Shown: positions 9,152-18,067 of the stretch, piece by piece
How the letters are laid out: every line of letters starts with the position of its first letter
Numbering within the stretch: the stretch's first letter is position 1
DNA from: Candidatus Gastranaerophilales bacterium
Lineage (GTDB): Bacteria; Cyanobacteriota; Vampirovibrionia; Gastranaerophilales; Gastranaerophilaceae
NCBI GenBank assembly: GCA_944324305.1
Contig: CALUVV010000010.1
Location: 22,732-86,731 of the forward strand
DNA: 64,000 bases
Direction of reading: 5' to 3'
Made by a program: the position numbers and the translations under genes
The notes under the pieces: generated by a model
Databases searched by the model: none
The model's input: only the letters and a program-made list of their open reading frames with translations
What the model was told of the DNA's origin: nothing

Positions 9152-9617
9152 TTAATATACTTTCTATTTCGTTTCTAGCCTCTAATTTTGAGGTTAAATC
9201 TTTTTTCTTTATATTATATTTTTTGCACAAACGGTCGTAATAATAAAGCTGTTTTTTTGTGGGAGTTTCCTTTGACATTTTAACTTCTTTGAGGAAGTTC
9301 CGTTTTTTCTTTTCAAACTCTTTCTGCGCCTGAATTAAAGGTTCCTGCTTTTTCTTATAATCATAATATTTTCGGCACTCTTTTAAATAAAGAAGTGTTT
9401 CTTCGGTAAATTTAGGGTTATCCAAATAATTTTCCAGAAATTCAAAATGCGGATTGTTAATCTCAAAATAATATCTTTCATCATCAAGAAATTTTTCAAG
9501 AATATCTTCCGCACACAATTCGGGAGATTTTTTAACAAGAGCGCGCAAAAAATTACACAGAGCGGATTTCTGTGTTTTTGTCATATCCTTGTAAATTTGA
9601 TTTTTAATAAGGTACAT
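9114..9617 (-). CDS. Conserved-looking hypothetical protein, 167 residues
   Basis: Not recognised. It is Lys/Glu-rich with a long predicted helix in the middle (about 95-115). A compact C-terminal module (TPTKKQLYYYDRLCKKYNI, then KLEARNEIESIL) resembles the short helical segments found at the ends of some helicases and nucleases. Its start codon overlaps the stop of the 53-residue gene upstream (TAATG), and its end overlaps prmC by 38 nt, so three genes form one translationally coupled unit. Confidence 0.7.
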   Translation of the reverse strand: MYLIKNQIYKDMTKTQKSALCNFLRALVKKSPELCAEDILEKFLDDERYYFEINNPHFEFLENYLDNPKFTEETLLYLKECRKYYDYKKKQEPLIQAQKEFEKKKRNFLKEVKMSKETPTKKQLYYYDRLCKKYNIKKKDLTSKLEARNEIESILNEYSRDFENIDR

Positions 9618-9778
9618 TATTTCTTAAAAAGATCTTTTACGCTGAATTTACCGATATTTTCCTGATGAAACTCTGCAAATTTTTTAACAATAGGATTTGT
9701 TTGAAGAACGGTTTTCTTTTGAACCTTTTCTTCTGTTTTAGTTTCATTTTCAATTACGGTAAACTCTCTGTTATCCAT
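9617..9778 (-). CDS. Small 53-residue protein, unknown
   Basis: Begins MDNREFTVIENETKTEEKVQ and ends FSVKDLFKK; charged and soluble. GAGG lies 12 nt upstream of the ATG at 9778. Its TAA overlaps the ATG of the next gene. The coupling and position at the head of a small operon with prmC support a real gene. Function unknown. Confidence 0.6.
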   Translation of the reverse strand: MDNREFTVIENETKTEEKVQKKTVLQTNPIVKKFAEFHQENIGKFSVKDLFKK

Positions 9779-9884
9779 AAAATAATTATACCTCTTTATA
9801 TATGTATAAAAAAGTTTGTTAAGAAAAAATTGACTTTTTCTTATATAAAAAGTATATAATGTTACAATTTGTAACTACATGGAA

Positions 9885-10643
9885 CTATGCAGCCGTTACC
9901 GAATTTTTCTTATCGACAAGTGCGGCGAGCTGTTTTTCAAGCTCATTTGTATTCTTTCCGAAACGTTTAGTACCTGCAATTCGTCTTTCAAGATTTTTAA
10001 TAGAACCTTCAAGCGAAGCTATTTCCTGCTCTTTCTGAGAGGGCGAAAATTCAATCTTTCTTCCTTTTCGGGTAATTTCATCCAAATTTGCTTCAACAGA
10101 ATTTTTAAGCTCACGTTCAGCTTTATTGTTCATTTGTAATTCAGCCAGTTTATTTTTTTGCTGTGTATTTAAAGGCTGGTATGAAATGCTTCTGTCGTAA
10201 GCTGTCTGATGTTCGGGCGTAACTATATTTTGTGAAGAATTTTCAACTAATCTTCTGCTTTTTGCGTCAACATGTTGAGTATTTAAATTTTGAATTATTT
10301 GAGCTTCACGTTCGTTTGATACAGGTTTTGGGTTGCAATTAGCAGAAGTATTTTTTATCCTTTTCTTTTTGGAAACGGATGGAATATCCCAATTTTTATC
10401 TTTTGCTTTATCCAAAGCGGATTTAGTCTGAGAAACAACTTCTTGTGCAGTTTCTTTAACGGGTTTAGAATTTTTTCTAAGCAGCATATAAGCACCAATT
10501 CCTGCCAGAGCTGTTAATGAACCCCATAAAATATATTCATATCCCTTATCAACTTTTTCCTTTTGTTTTTTATCCGAAATATTTTGATTTTTTATATCGG
10601 CCGAAACAGCTGTATTAGAGGTAAATGCTACTTTTTCTATCAT
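9885..10643 (-). CDS. Single-pass membrane protein with coiled coil, unknown
   Basis: 252 residues. A Ser/Asn-rich N-terminus of about 35 residues is followed by one TM helix (YILWGSLTALAGIGAYMLL, about 36-54). A basic, disordered middle leads to a C-terminal coiled coil (about 165-250, with repeated leucines and KNLERRIAG). The same plan (short polar N-terminus, one TM near an end, charged helices) recurs in several unknown proteins of this window (24102, 25127, 34985). No catalytic motif seen. Confidence 0.65.
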   Translation of the reverse strand: MIEKVAFTSNTAVSADIKNQNISDKKQKEKVDKGYEYILWGSLTALAGIGAYMLLRKNSKPVKETAQEVVSQTKSALDKAKDKNWDIPSVSKKKRIKNTSANCNPKPVSNEREAQIIQNLNTQHVDAKSRRLVENSSQNIVTPEHQTAYDRSISYQPLNTQQKNKLAELQMNNKAERELKNSVEANLDEITRKGRKIEFSPSQKEQEIASLEGSIKNLERRIAGTKRFGKNTNELEKQLAALVDKKNSVTAA

Positions 10644-10786
10644 TTTTAAAATTAACCTTTCACTTTAACACACATTATAATAAAAACGTGTAAATTTAAT
10701 TTTTTGCCTTAAAACACACTTATTGCATGCTTTTTAAAGTATTATAACCGCGCAGATACTTAATTAAAAGCATTTTTAATAAATTG

Positions 10787-11500
10787 TTACAATTGTAGTT
10801 TTGCAATCGGAACATCAAAAACAGCTTCTATGTCAACACCGTTTAATATTTCCGTAATAAGGTCATTCGGATTTAAATTTCTGTCAAACGAAGGAAGAAT
10901 TCCCAGTATTTTAACATCGGTATATTCTTCAATAAGCCTCGGCATTAATTTAATATTCGCATCATCGGTATTTTCGGGGTAATTTCCGAGGATTACTCCG
11001 CGGAATTTTATATTTTTTTCTTTTGCATGATTTATTGATAAAATTACATTATTTATCGCGGACGTATTAGCGGAAACTACCATTAATAATGGTAAGTCAA
11101 GCATTTTTATCATATCTTCTTCAAGAAAATTTTTACTCAAGGGAGTAGCAACACCGGACACGCCGTCTACAATTAAGCACTCATTAATATCCTGAATTCG
11201 TTGAAAATCCTGTAAAATTGTATTTTTCTCAATAATCAGATTTTCAGCGGCCGCGGCTATTAAAGGTGCAGAATTTTGTTTCAAAAGATATGAGTAATAA
11301 GTTTTAATATACGGATCAATGAATTTTATAAAAGCTATATCATGTGATTGTACAAACCCGTTAATCTTTACCGCACCGACTTCCACAGGCTTGTACACAC
11401 CAGTGGAATATCCCAAACTTTGCATTGTTGCCGTAAGTCCCGCTGTAACGAAAATTTTATCCGAATTATTGTCTGCACCTGTAATAAATAGCTCGAGCAT
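10787..11500 (-). CDS. BioD-like (dethiobiotin synthetase fold) protein with degenerate P-loop
   Basis: 237 residues align in order with BioD: N-terminal LFITGAD, YKPVE, a central CLIVDGVSG (BioD: VEGAGG) and TPLS. LLMVVSANTSAINNVILS and GVILGNYP follow later. The Walker A of BioD, GTDTxVGKT, is replaced by GADNNSDKIF, lacking the Gly-Lys-Thr that binds ATP phosphate. It may therefore be a non-catalytic or altered family member (similar to the BioD-like domain of Pta). No biotin genes are adjacent. Confidence 0.7.
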   Translation of the reverse strand: MLELFITGADNNSDKIFVTAGLTATMQSLGYSTGVYKPVEVGAVKINGFVQSHDIAFIKFIDPYIKTYYSYLLKQNSAPLIAAAAENLIIEKNTILQDFQRIQDINECLIVDGVSGVATPLSKNFLEEDMIKMLDLPLLMVVSANTSAINNVILSINHAKEKNIKFRGVILGNYPENTDDANIKLMPRLIEEYTDVKILGILPSFDRNLNPNDLITEILNGVDIEAVFDVPIAKLQL

Positions 11501-11542
11501 AGACTAATACTAACACGCGGGAATTATAATTGTAAAGAAAAA

Positions 11543-12598
11543 TCAAAATCTGTTCTTAATTTCTTTTAAACTGTCGCCGCCGAATTTTAGAAGGAATTCA
11601 TCAACAAGCACACATGCAATTCTGCTTTCTGCAACAACCGCACACGCCTCAACCGCACAGGTATCGGAGCGTTCAAAATGTGCTTCGGTTTCGCTCAAAT
11701 CTTTTAAATCAACGGTATTCAATGGTTTACGCAATGTGGGAATAGGCTTCATAACCGCAGTAACAACAATCGGTTCTCCGTTTGACATTCCGCCTTCAAT
11801 CCCGCCTGCATTATTTGTTTTTCTCACGATTTTTCCGTCCCCAAGATACATTTGATCGTGAAATTCACTGCCGAACATTTTATATGCATGATGATTTCCG
11901 ATAGAAACGGATTTTATGGCAGGAATACTCATTACGGCCTGAGCAATTTTACCGTCAAGCATTCTGTCCCAGTGAACATGAGAGCCTAAACCTACAGGAA
12001 GATTTTCAAACACAACTTCAAATTTTCCGCCGAGAGTGTCGCCTGCTTCTTTTGCTTTATCAATTTCCGCATGAAATTCTTCTTCTGTTTTTCCATGCCC
12101 TATCTGAATAATTCTTGAACTGCATTTTACATCAAATTGTGAAAGAATTTGTTTTGCCACGGCACCGACAGCAACTTCTATTGCAGTTTTGCGCGCGCTT
12201 GAACGTTCAAGAATATTTCTTAAATCAGTTTGATTATATTTTACGCTTCCTGCATAATCCGCATGACCGGGGCGGTATTTTGAAAAAGATTTTTCATCGG
12301 TAAAATCTTCGGGATTTATGCTCATAATCTTCTGCCAGTTTTGAAAATCCCTGTTTTGAATTACCAGTGTAACAGGTGAACCGAGAGTTTTGCCGAAACG
12401 CACGCCCGATGTAATTTCAACGGTATCTGTTTCAATTTTCATTCTTCCGCCGCGTCCGTAACCGCCCTGACGGCGTTTTAATTCCGCATTGATAAAGTCA
12501 GGGTTTATTTCAAACCCTGACGGAATTCCTTCTATTATTGCGGTTAAGCACTTTCCGTGGCTTTCACCTGCTGTTAAAAATCTGAATTTATCGAGCAT
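11543..12598 (-). CDS. aroC: Chorismate synthase
   Basis: Last step of the shikimate pathway: EPSP to chorismate, needing reduced FMN. 351 residues with the family signatures GESHGKCL near the N-terminus, RPGHADYAG and ERSSARKTA in the middle, and SNGEPI later. GGGGA precedes the ATG at 12598 and the gene lies 6 bp after a secreted-protein gene, so they are probably co-transcribed. aroB and aroK lie in a separate cluster at 35401-36967. Confidence 0.96.
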   Translation of the reverse strand: MLDKFRFLTAGESHGKCLTAIIEGIPSGFEINPDFINAELKRRQGGYGRGGRMKIETDTVEITSGVRFGKTLGSPVTLVIQNRDFQNWQKIMSINPEDFTDEKSFSKYRPGHADYAGSVKYNQTDLRNILERSSARKTAIEVAVGAVAKQILSQFDVKCSSRIIQIGHGKTEEEFHAEIDKAKEAGDTLGGKFEVVFENLPVGLGSHVHWDRMLDGKIAQAVMSIPAIKSVSIGNHHAYKMFGSEFHDQMYLGDGKIVRKTNNAGGIEGGMSNGEPIVVTAVMKPIPTLRKPLNTVDLKDLSETEAHFERSDTCAVEACAVVAESRIACVLVDEFLLKFGGDSLKEIKNRF

Positions 12599-12604
12599 AA
12601 TCCC

Positions 12605-13087
12605 CTATTTTTTGTTTGCATATTTAAGGAAAGTTTGAACCTTAGTCTGCATCATTTCTTCTGTAATCTTCCAGCTGCCGTTTTGTTTTTTTACAATCAT
12701 ATATGTTTTTAATTTATAGTTTTCTCCTGTGGGCTGTCTTAAAGAACTTACCTTATAAGCTCCGTTTCCGAGAGAAGCTACGGAAACATTAGTATAATTA
12801 TTTTTGTATCCTCTTAATTTTGCGCCTGCCTGACCGAGTTTCATTTGTCTTATATAAGTTGCAGTGTCTGTTGTAACATCAACAAGTTTACCGTCAGGTT
12901 TTACGACCTGTCTTATGATTTTGGCATTCGGGGCATACATTGACGCAACAGCAGGACTATATGAATTTGCAGCTGCAACGTAGCTGTTGAAAAATTTCAA
13001 AGCTTCCTGAGCGTCATCGGCAAATGCTTTCAAACCTGCAGCCATAAACATTGTAAATACCATTAATATTGATAATAATTTTTTCAT
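12605..13087 (-). CDS. Secreted NTF2/SnoaL-like protein
   Basis: 160 residues with a clear signal peptide (MKKLLSILMVFTMFMAAGLKAFA). The mature part resembles small NTF2-like folds: an early helix EALKFFNSYVAAANS, then VASMYAPNAKIIRQV and a final antiparallel sheet with KITEEMMQTKVQ. Such domains bind small molecules or act as dimeric scaffolds. A SD-like GGAGAAAAAA precedes the ATG. Upstream of aroC by 6 bp, with no obvious link in function. Confidence 0.65.
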   Translation of the reverse strand: MKKLLSILMVFTMFMAAGLKAFADDAQEALKFFNSYVAAANSYSPAVASMYAPNAKIIRQVVKPDGKLVDVTTDTATYIRQMKLGQAGAKLRGYKNNYTNVSVASLGNGAYKVSSLRQPTGENYKLKTYMIVKKQNGSWKITEEMMQTKVQTFLKYANKK

Positions 13088-13200
13088 TCTTTTTTCTCCT
13101 TCTACGTTTATACAACGACAAAAGTCAAATTTTTGTTCATTTTAATTATATCATATAAACGTTGAATGTCATTAAACTAAATATGTAGTATAAATTGTTT

Positions 13201-14058
13201 ATGAATATGCAAATTTTATCGGAATATTTGGATTTTCTGGAAATTGAAAAAGGGCTTGCGGAAAATACTCTCGAAGCTTACAGGAGAGATTTAAGCGATT
13301 TCTTTAATTTCTGCGGTGATATTGAGGTAAACGACATACAGAGAACAAAAATTAATTCATATGTCAGAAATCTGCATGAAATGAAGTTTTCAGCAACAAG
13401 CATAATGAGAAAAATTGCATCGCTGCGCGGTTTCTTCAAATGGACCTGCGTAAACGAAATTACGAGGACAAATCCCGCTCTTACACTCGAACAGCCGAAA
13501 GTCCCTCAAAAACTTCCGAAAGTTCTTACGGTTGAAGAAATTAATAATCTGTTAAATCAGGATTTAACAAAGCTTCACAGGGTTATAGCAGAACTTTTAT
13601 ACGGCTGCGGGCTGCGTGTTTCCGAACTTGTTAATCTTAAAGTCAACGATTACGATTTGAAAAGCAAATTCCTCGAATGCACAGGAAAAGGCTCAAAAGA
13701 CAGAATTGTTCCGCTCGGAAAAAAGGCTATTCAGGCTATTAAAAATTTTCTTCCGGAAAGAGATTATTTGTTGAAAAAATTTAATTTACATACAAAATTT
13801 CTTTTGATTAACGATAAAGGAAAAAGAGTAACACGTCAGGAAGTTTATACATTTATTCATGAGCAGGGGAAAAAACTTCACAAATCTATTTCCCCGCATA
13901 CTTTAAGGCACAGCTTCGCAACGCATCTGCTTGAAAACGGTGCGGATTTAAGAGTTGTGCAGGAGCTTTTAGGGCACAGCAATGTATCCACAACACAGCT
14001 TTACACGCATATAAGCAAAAAGCGTCTTAAAGAAGTTTACTTTGCAATAAACGGTTAA
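13201..14058 (+). CDS. Tyrosine recombinase XerC/XerD
   Basis: Site-specific recombinase for chromosome dimer resolution at dif, about 285 residues. The N-terminal SAM-like domain is complete. The catalytic set is present: Arg in CGLRVSEL, Lys in GKGSKDRIVPL, HTLRHSFATH, LGHSN and the Tyr in TTQLYTH. I use ATG 13201, not the upstream TTG at 13195, because TATAAA (13189-13194) lies exactly 6 nt before it, implying a leaderless transcript. A second Xer gene at 49314-50228 provides the partner, so assigning C or D is not possible here. No dif site was identified. Confidence 0.9.
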   Translation: MNMQILSEYLDFLEIEKGLAENTLEAYRRDLSDFFNFCGDIEVNDIQRTKINSYVRNLHEMKFSATSIMRKIASLRGFFKWTCVNEITRTNPALTLEQPKVPQKLPKVLTVEEINNLLNQDLTKLHRVIAELLYGCGLRVSELVNLKVNDYDLKSKFLECTGKGSKDRIVPLGKKAIQAIKNFLPERDYLLKKFNLHTKFLLINDKGKRVTRQEVYTFIHEQGKKLHKSISPHTLRHSFATHLLENGADLRVVQELLGHSNVSTTQLYTHISKKRLKEVYFAING

Positions 14059-14065
14059 TGTTTTT

Positions 14066-15187
14066 TTATCTGATTTGTACAGGCATAATCAGGCAGACGT
14101 AATCTTCTTCGCTGTTAGGTTTGAACATTGTAGCCGAAAGCGGTGTATTTAATCCGATTTTAACCTCATCGGAATCAATATTTTTCAAAGCTTCCAATAC
14201 AAATTTATAATTAAATGCAATTGCAAGTTCTTCTCCTGCATAATCTATGTCTATATTTTCTTCAGACTTACCGGAATCAGGAGTATCAGCTGAAAGTTTT
14301 AAATTATTATGCGTGAATTCAAGTTTTACGATACTTGTTTTTTCGTTAACCATAATAGATACACGCTCAAGAGCCGATGTCATCTGTGAAACATTAACAA
14401 GAGCTTCTTTGGGGCTTTCTGCAGGAATTAACTGGTTGTATTTAGGGAACTGGCCTTCAAGAAGTCTTGAAATAGTCGTTGTTTTTTCCGATTTAATGAT
14501 TAATTTTGATTTTTCGGTGTAAATTTTTACAGCATCTTCATCAATAAAACTGCTCATTTTAATAAATTCATTCAATGTTTTTGAAGGAATAATTAATTGT
14601 TTTGAGTGATTGTCTTTATTATCAATATTTTCGCGGACTCTTGCAAGACGATTTCCGTCGGTTGATGCAATTTCCATAATATTTTGCGAAATATCGCAGA
14701 CAATACCTGATAAAAGATTGCTTGTTTCATAACTTGCGGCAGCAAAACCGGCTTGTCTTACAGCTTTTACAAAAGGTCTGATTTCAATTTCAAAACCTTC
14801 TTCTTCTTTCACATCGATTGATGCAAATTCGGGAGGAAATTCAGAGGCTGAAATACCGATTATGTCAAACTTTGAGTTCTGGCAGGTAATGTTTACAGAG
14901 GTCTCGCCTTCGTTCATTTCGAAAGTTATAAGTTTATCGCCGAGCTTTGAAACTATCTCATTGAGGGTCTTTGAAGGAAGTGTGATTTTTCCTTCTTCTT
15001 CAACCTGAGCATCAACTTCAGCTATTACCGTCAAATCCAAATCTGTTGCTACAAGTTTAATTGTACCTTTGTCAATAGTTTCAATTAAAATGTTTAAAAG
15101 AACAGGCTGTAAAGCTTTCATTGAAGTAGCTCTTTCAACTATTTTAATACCGTTATACAAATCTTCTTTTTTTACGACAAATTTCAT
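14066..15187 (-). CDS. dnaN: DNA polymerase III beta sliding clamp
   Basis: Ring clamp that tethers replicative polymerase. 373 residues, the standard length, with three repeated clamp domains and the typical start MKFVVKKEDL. The C-terminal MPVQIR corresponds to the MPMRL-like hydrophobic-pocket end. GGGAG precedes the ATG. Its promoter region is the putative origin, and no dnaA is adjacent; dnaN beside the origin without dnaA is seen in cyanobacteria. Confidence 0.96.
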   Translation of the reverse strand: MKFVVKKEDLYNGIKIVERATSMKALQPVLLNILIETIDKGTIKLVATDLDLTVIAEVDAQVEEEGKITLPSKTLNEIVSKLGDKLITFEMNEGETSVNITCQNSKFDIIGISASEFPPEFASIDVKEEEGFEIEIRPFVKAVRQAGFAAASYETSNLLSGIVCDISQNIMEIASTDGNRLARVRENIDNKDNHSKQLIIPSKTLNEFIKMSSFIDEDAVKIYTEKSKLIIKSEKTTTISRLLEGQFPKYNQLIPAESPKEALVNVSQMTSALERVSIMVNEKTSIVKLEFTHNNLKLSADTPDSGKSEENIDIDYAGEELAIAFNYKFVLEALKNIDSDEVKIGLNTPLSATMFKPNSEEDYVCLIMPVQIR

Positions 15188-15224
15188 AATATTTACTCCC
15201 GATTACTAATTCTATAATAAAATT

Positions 15225-15540
15225 ATATATGTTAAAAATTCAAATTAAATAAAATAATACAAAAAATTTACTTTTTAAGTTTTGAACAATCGAATTTATA
15301 TTATTTATTATATTAATAAATATAATAATATATTTAATAGTAATAATAAGCTGTCAATATTTGTAGAAAACTATGTGAAACTATGATTATTATTAGGTTT
15401 TGTATGTAGATAATTTTGTAGAAAATTTTATAATAATTATATTGTTTTTGTAGAAAACTTTATTTTCAATAATTTATTGTAGAAAACTCATGAATTTTCT
15501 ACAGTTCAACATGAAGTTTTCTACAATATTTGTTCAAACT
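15225..15540. other. Probable chromosomal replication origin (oriC)
   Basis: The 400-bp gap between dnaN and the next gene holds six exact copies of TTTTCTACA/TGTAGAAAA: 15362-15370, 15417-15425, 15449-15457 and 15478-15486 in one orientation, 15495-15503 and 15517-15525 in the other. One near copy is at 15405-15413. The 9-mer is one base from TTTTCCACA, a known cyanobacterial DnaA box. Five triplets TAA TAG TAA TAA TAA (15335-15349) stand beside the first box, like DnaA-trios. To their left is an almost pure A/T stretch (about 15225-15340) suitable for unwinding. Function is inferred from these features and from dnaN. Confidence 0.75.
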
Positions 15541-15589
15541 TGAAAAAATTTAAAAAATCGTTTATAATCATAAAAAAGGAGTGGAAGCA

Positions 15590-17805
15590 ATGAATAAGTT
15601 ATTAAGAGAAACAGATGCCCAATTATCGCAAGTTCAACCAGGCTTGTGTAGTGGTGTCTGCGCCCGTAATGTCGGGGGGGGGGCAATCTAAGCCGCTCCA
15701 ATCAACGTTTTTGGGGATTTACCCTTGCGGAAATGATGGTTGTAATGCTCATCATGAGCATAATTTTGGCTGCCATGGCGCCCGCCATGACAACTCGCAG
15801 CAGAGCAGACGGTTCGGTTAATTCTTCCCCGTGGCGCTATTCTCCCGAGAATTTATCCGATGCCTATTTTGGAGCAGGCCAAAGCCAGATAGCCATGATA
15901 GGTCAGCCCAATAAGCTTGAAACGGATGATGCAGCTCGGTTAATATTGAATGCTAGTGCTTCATTACCAATTCATTTGTCCTTTAAACGTGACAATACCA
16001 CTGTCGGGCGCTTACAGCTTGTCGATACTAACCTTGTTTTAGGCAGCGGGAGTATGGACCATTTAACAACGGGCGGCAGTAATAATATCAGTATCGGTCC
16101 TAATAATTTAACTCAAGTAACGAGCGGCAGCAGTAATATTGCCGTAGGTGATAATGCCCTAATATTAACCACAAGCGGCAATAATAATATCGGCATCGGT
16201 ACCGCACTTGCATCAAATGTCGACGGCAGTTATAATGTCGCCGTAGGTGATGATTCATTAACGAAAGCAAACAGCAGCTGGAACACCGCAGTCGGTCATA
16301 ATGCCTATCAGTTAGGCACCGGCGGGAGTAATACTATAGTCGGCGGCGATGCCATGTCTGAAGGCAGCGGAACAAATAACGTTGCCGTTGGCACCAATTC
16401 TTTATGGTACGGCAATGGTGACGGCAATGTAGCTGTGGGAGCCAATTCAAATTATAGAGATAAAACGTTAACCAATTTTACGAACACAACTGCCGTAGGT
16501 TTTTCTTCTTATGCAAGCGGTGATGGATCTGTTGCAATAGGTTATAATTCATATGCAAATAGCGGGTGTGCTATAGGTAATCAAGCTCAAGCAACGAACT
16601 CCGGTATGGCAATAGGAACCGAAGCTAATGCAAGCTCGACAGTTTCAATAGCAATCGGGCTTGGAGCAGAGGCAAGCGATTCGGTAGCACTCGCTATAGG
16701 ACGCGGCTCCGCGGCTAAGAGGCCGGAAACAGTTGCTATAGGCTCCGCTGCGTTAGCTGATGGAACTGCTTCAATTGCCATTGGGTTAAATTCAAGCTCT
16801 TCTAATAGCAGCTCTGTTGCTCTAGGTGACAGTGCTTATGTAATGCGTTCAGGAGGTATAGCAATAGGCAAAAATGCAAGAGTAGGTTCTTCCAATTCGA
16901 CTATGTATGGTGACAATAGTATTGCTATAGGTCAAGGTGCAAGTGCAGGGAGTGATTATAGTATATCAATAGGTTTAAATGCCGGTAATACTAATAAAGG
17001 TTCCGGTAATATCGCAATCGGTTCTTCGGCTTGCAGTAATGTAACCGGCAGTCATAAGGTTTGTATAGGTAATTATTCAGGACCTAAAAGCGGTGACAGC
17101 TGGGCAAGTGACAGTGAAGAACGTATATTTATCGGCGGACACTCTAAATTTAATGACGGTAATGCCGTTCTTGAAGTACACAATAAATCAGGTTATGAAG
17201 GAAGAATATTTGATGGTAAATATTTACCCGGCTCTGTCGTTGTTGTAAATGGCGCGTTATTGGTAAAAGGCGGTATTATAACATCAATGCCCTGGGCTGA
17301 TGACGGTCATTTTAAAGGTGACGGCGGTTTGAATATGGTAGGTCGTACAGGCGGCCAGCTGGAGCCGATTAATACGGAAGGCGGTACTGCTGAACTTGAT
17401 TTTCAAGAGATTTTTTCAACAAGTGAACGTGGGCAATTCCGCTCTCCAAATAACTACACAAACAAAAGTGTTTATAACGGATGGTCAGACTTTCGTTTAA
17501 AATATGTCGGTAAAGAGTTCAAGTCCGGCTTAGATAAAATTCGAGAATTAAAAGTATTTAATTATACCTTTAAAAAAGACGCAGCTAAAACACCTCATGT
17601 CGGTGTAATCGCTCAGGATTTGGAAAAAGTATTTCCGGAAGCAGTAAAAAAAGGAGCTGACGGTTTCCTGACAATTCGCATGGAAGACATGTTCTATGCC
17701 ATGATAAATGCAATCAAAGAACTTGATTTAAAATATCAAGCACAAGAAAAACGGATTAATGAACTTGAAGTCCGTATAGAAAAACTTGAAGCAAGATTAA
17801 AGTAA
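15590..17805 (+). CDS. Prepilin / YadA-like head / S74 chaperone fusion, out of frame at a G10 tract
   Basis: AAGGAGTGGAAGCA precedes ATG 15590. With the ten G's at 15674-15683 translation stops at TAA 15689 after 33 codons; with 11 (or 8) it continues as a ~738-residue protein. In that frame: a ~43-residue leader ends FWG, then FTLAEMMVVMLIMSII gives a type IV prepilin N-helix. Many short repeats of the Hep_Hag/YadA-head type follow (pattern xxAIGxxAxA, about 16070-17060). The C-terminus has a peptidase_S74 intramolecular chaperone with SDFRLK (Ser and Lys five apart, the self-cleaving dyad), GVIAQDLEKVFPE and a terminal coiled coil. The combination suggests a trimeric, self-maturing adhesin displayed by pilus-type export. 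It lies next to the putative origin. An ORF from ATG 15733 exists but lacks a ribosome site and the pilin leader. Confidence 0.8.
15674..15683 (+). repeat. G10 homopolymer in prepilin leader
   Basis: Ten consecutive G between codon 28 and the prepilin motif. At this length the frame reaches TAA 6 nt later; plus one base restores the prepilin frame. Typical of slipped-strand contingency loci. Confidence 0.85.
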
Positions 17806-17825
17806 ATTTTATACTGAAAAAAGAT

Positions 17826-17900
17826 AAGCCCAAAAATGGTGTGGTAAGACGCCGGGCTTACTTTCATTCCTTCTCCCGCTTAATTTGGGCGGGAGTTTTC
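17826..17900 (+). terminator. Two hairpins ending the pilin-fusion transcript
   Basis: The first pairs TAAGCCC with GGGCTTA about 30 nt apart. The second, CTCCCGC (17873) with GCGGGAG and a TTTTCC tail, is a good intrinsic terminator. Confidence 0.75.
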
Positions 17901-17930
17901 CTTATATAAAAAAAATATATTTATTACCTG

Positions 17931-18012
17931 TTGACAAATTATTTGTTTTGTGATATAAAGAATGTGGGGTAAATGTATATTTATAAGTCTTGTCAAACGA
18001 CGAGACTTTCTT
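17931..18012 (+). promoter_or_regulatory. Strong promoter followed at once by a terminator-like hairpin (yeiH leader)
   Basis: TTGACA (17931-17936), 17-bp spacer, TATAAA (17954-17959). About 25 nt after the expected start, AAGTCTTGTC pairs with GACGAGACTT around an AAAC loop and is followed by TTTCTTTTTC, so a transcript would end near 18012 at ~47 nt. Either an attenuated leader for yeiH or a short RNA. A weaker TATAAA near 18044 could serve yeiH separately. Confidence 0.6.
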
Positions 18013-18067
18013 TTTCGGGAAACCGTGTTTTTATGATATACTTATAAAACCAACTTACGGAGGAATT

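Noticed and set aside
15681..15720. Frameshifted pilins as plain pseudogenes
   Set aside because: All four keep intact ribosome sites, leaders and bodies without other stops, and each is rescued by one base in a homopolymer; random decay would not do this four times.
15733..17805. Using internal ATG 15733 as the start of a 690-residue protein
   Set aside because: No ribosome site; it cuts through the prepilin N-helix (FTLAEM). ATG 15590 has AAGGAGTGG and the G tract explains the frame break.
17990..18067. TTG start for yeiH 26 codons upstream
   Set aside because: It falls inside a terminator-like hairpin; ATG 18068 has GGAGG at the right distance.
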